A DNA stretch of 64,000 nucleotides from Hypericum androsaemum. Its lineage: Eukaryota > Streptophyta > Magnoliopsida > Malpighiales > Hypericaceae. A program made the position numbers and the translations under genes. The notes beneath the pieces were generated by a model, which saw only the letters and a program-made list of their open reading frames with translations, was not told the origin of the DNA and did no database searches. The DNA lies in the NCBI GenBank assembly GCA_963995505.1, contig OZ023182.1, forward strand, positions 20,043,619 through 20,107,618, in the 5' to 3' direction. Of this stretch, positions 63,591-64,000 are shown one piece after another; the stretch's first letter is position 1, and every line of letters begins with the position of its first letter.

Positions 63591-64000
63591 AAACGTATTT
63601 TATTTTTTCAATTATTAAGTTTTTTTTGTTAATAAAAATAAATTTTAACGAGTGCAATTTACGGTTCATGTGAATATAAATTGAAAAAAAAACCCCAAAT
63701 TTTGCATGTCTATTTTGAAATTTAATGTGAGCACTTGTTTGAGTTCTATTAGAGTGGGCTGATTTTTTTTTTCTGATATTTACAGTCGAAATTTACTGGA
63801 TCTTATTTAAGTGGCGATTTTTTATGACAATATTTGGACTAATCAATTTTAAAAAAAGAAAAAGAGAGTAAATTTTGTTTAAAATACCGTAGATCTAAAA
63901 AATATGAAAATTTAATTATTTAATATATCAAGTAATAAGTAATATTTATAATGGGGTCATTTTATTGGGTTTAACGGTTCTCCCTAAAAAGAAGGGCTAC
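63591..64000. other. AT-rich end of window, no gene seen
   Basis: No HxxxD-bearing exon or other coding signal is visible before the window ends. Confidence 0.55.

Overview
The window is nuclear DNA of a flowering plant, most likely a eudicot. The evidence is AT-rich intergenic sequence, GT-AG introns and plant-only gene types: acidic ribosomal protein P3, a ZEITLUPE/ADAGIO photoreceptor, a villin, a GDSL esterase and a BAHD acyltransferase. Plant transposons of the Copia, L1, Harbinger and MULE types are also present. Species cannot be fixed from sequence alone. All confident host genes lie on the minus strand, and exon ends below were read by eye from splice sites and reading frame.

Region 1 (1-10.1 kb): the start of ribosomal protein P3, cut by the window edge; an intact five-exon GDSL esterase/lipase; a two-exon defensin-like peptide gene; and a broken glucose-6-phosphate 1-epimerase copy.

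Region 2 (10.3-17.5 kb): transposon-rich. It holds an internally deleted Copia element with a clean target duplication, then an epimerase fragment (exon 7 and intron 7) split by a decayed PIF/Harbinger transposon and a related MITE.

Region 3 (17.5-34.6 kb): a second, partial copy of the GDSL - defensin-like - epimerase block. The GDSL copy is only a frameshifted first exon. The defensin-like copy is intact but strongly diverged. The epimerase copy is intact and has gained a signal-peptide-like N-terminus. Two Mutator-like elements have entered this copy; one is a Pack-MULE carrying a piece of the splicing factor gene PRP18. A 5'-truncated L1 LINE separates this copy from a third, canonical cytosolic-type epimerase gene.

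Region 4 (36.1-53.7 kb): a complete villin-4-type gene, an intergenic stretch with SINE-like and GA repeats, a decayed Copia retrotransposon with both LTRs, and a small conserved plant gene of unknown function.

Region 5 (55.1-64 kb): an intact two-exon ZEITLUPE gene, a probable solo LTR with two back-to-back palindromes, and the C-terminal half of a BAHD acyltransferase.

The most unusual content is the tandem block at 3.8-34.6 kb. In it one epimerase copy has been re-targeted, one has decayed, a defensin-like pair shows replacements concentrated in its mature domain, and mobile elements have repeatedly interrupted the copies. I found no CRISPR array, operon, phage or plasmid feature, and no convincing tRNA or rRNA gene.
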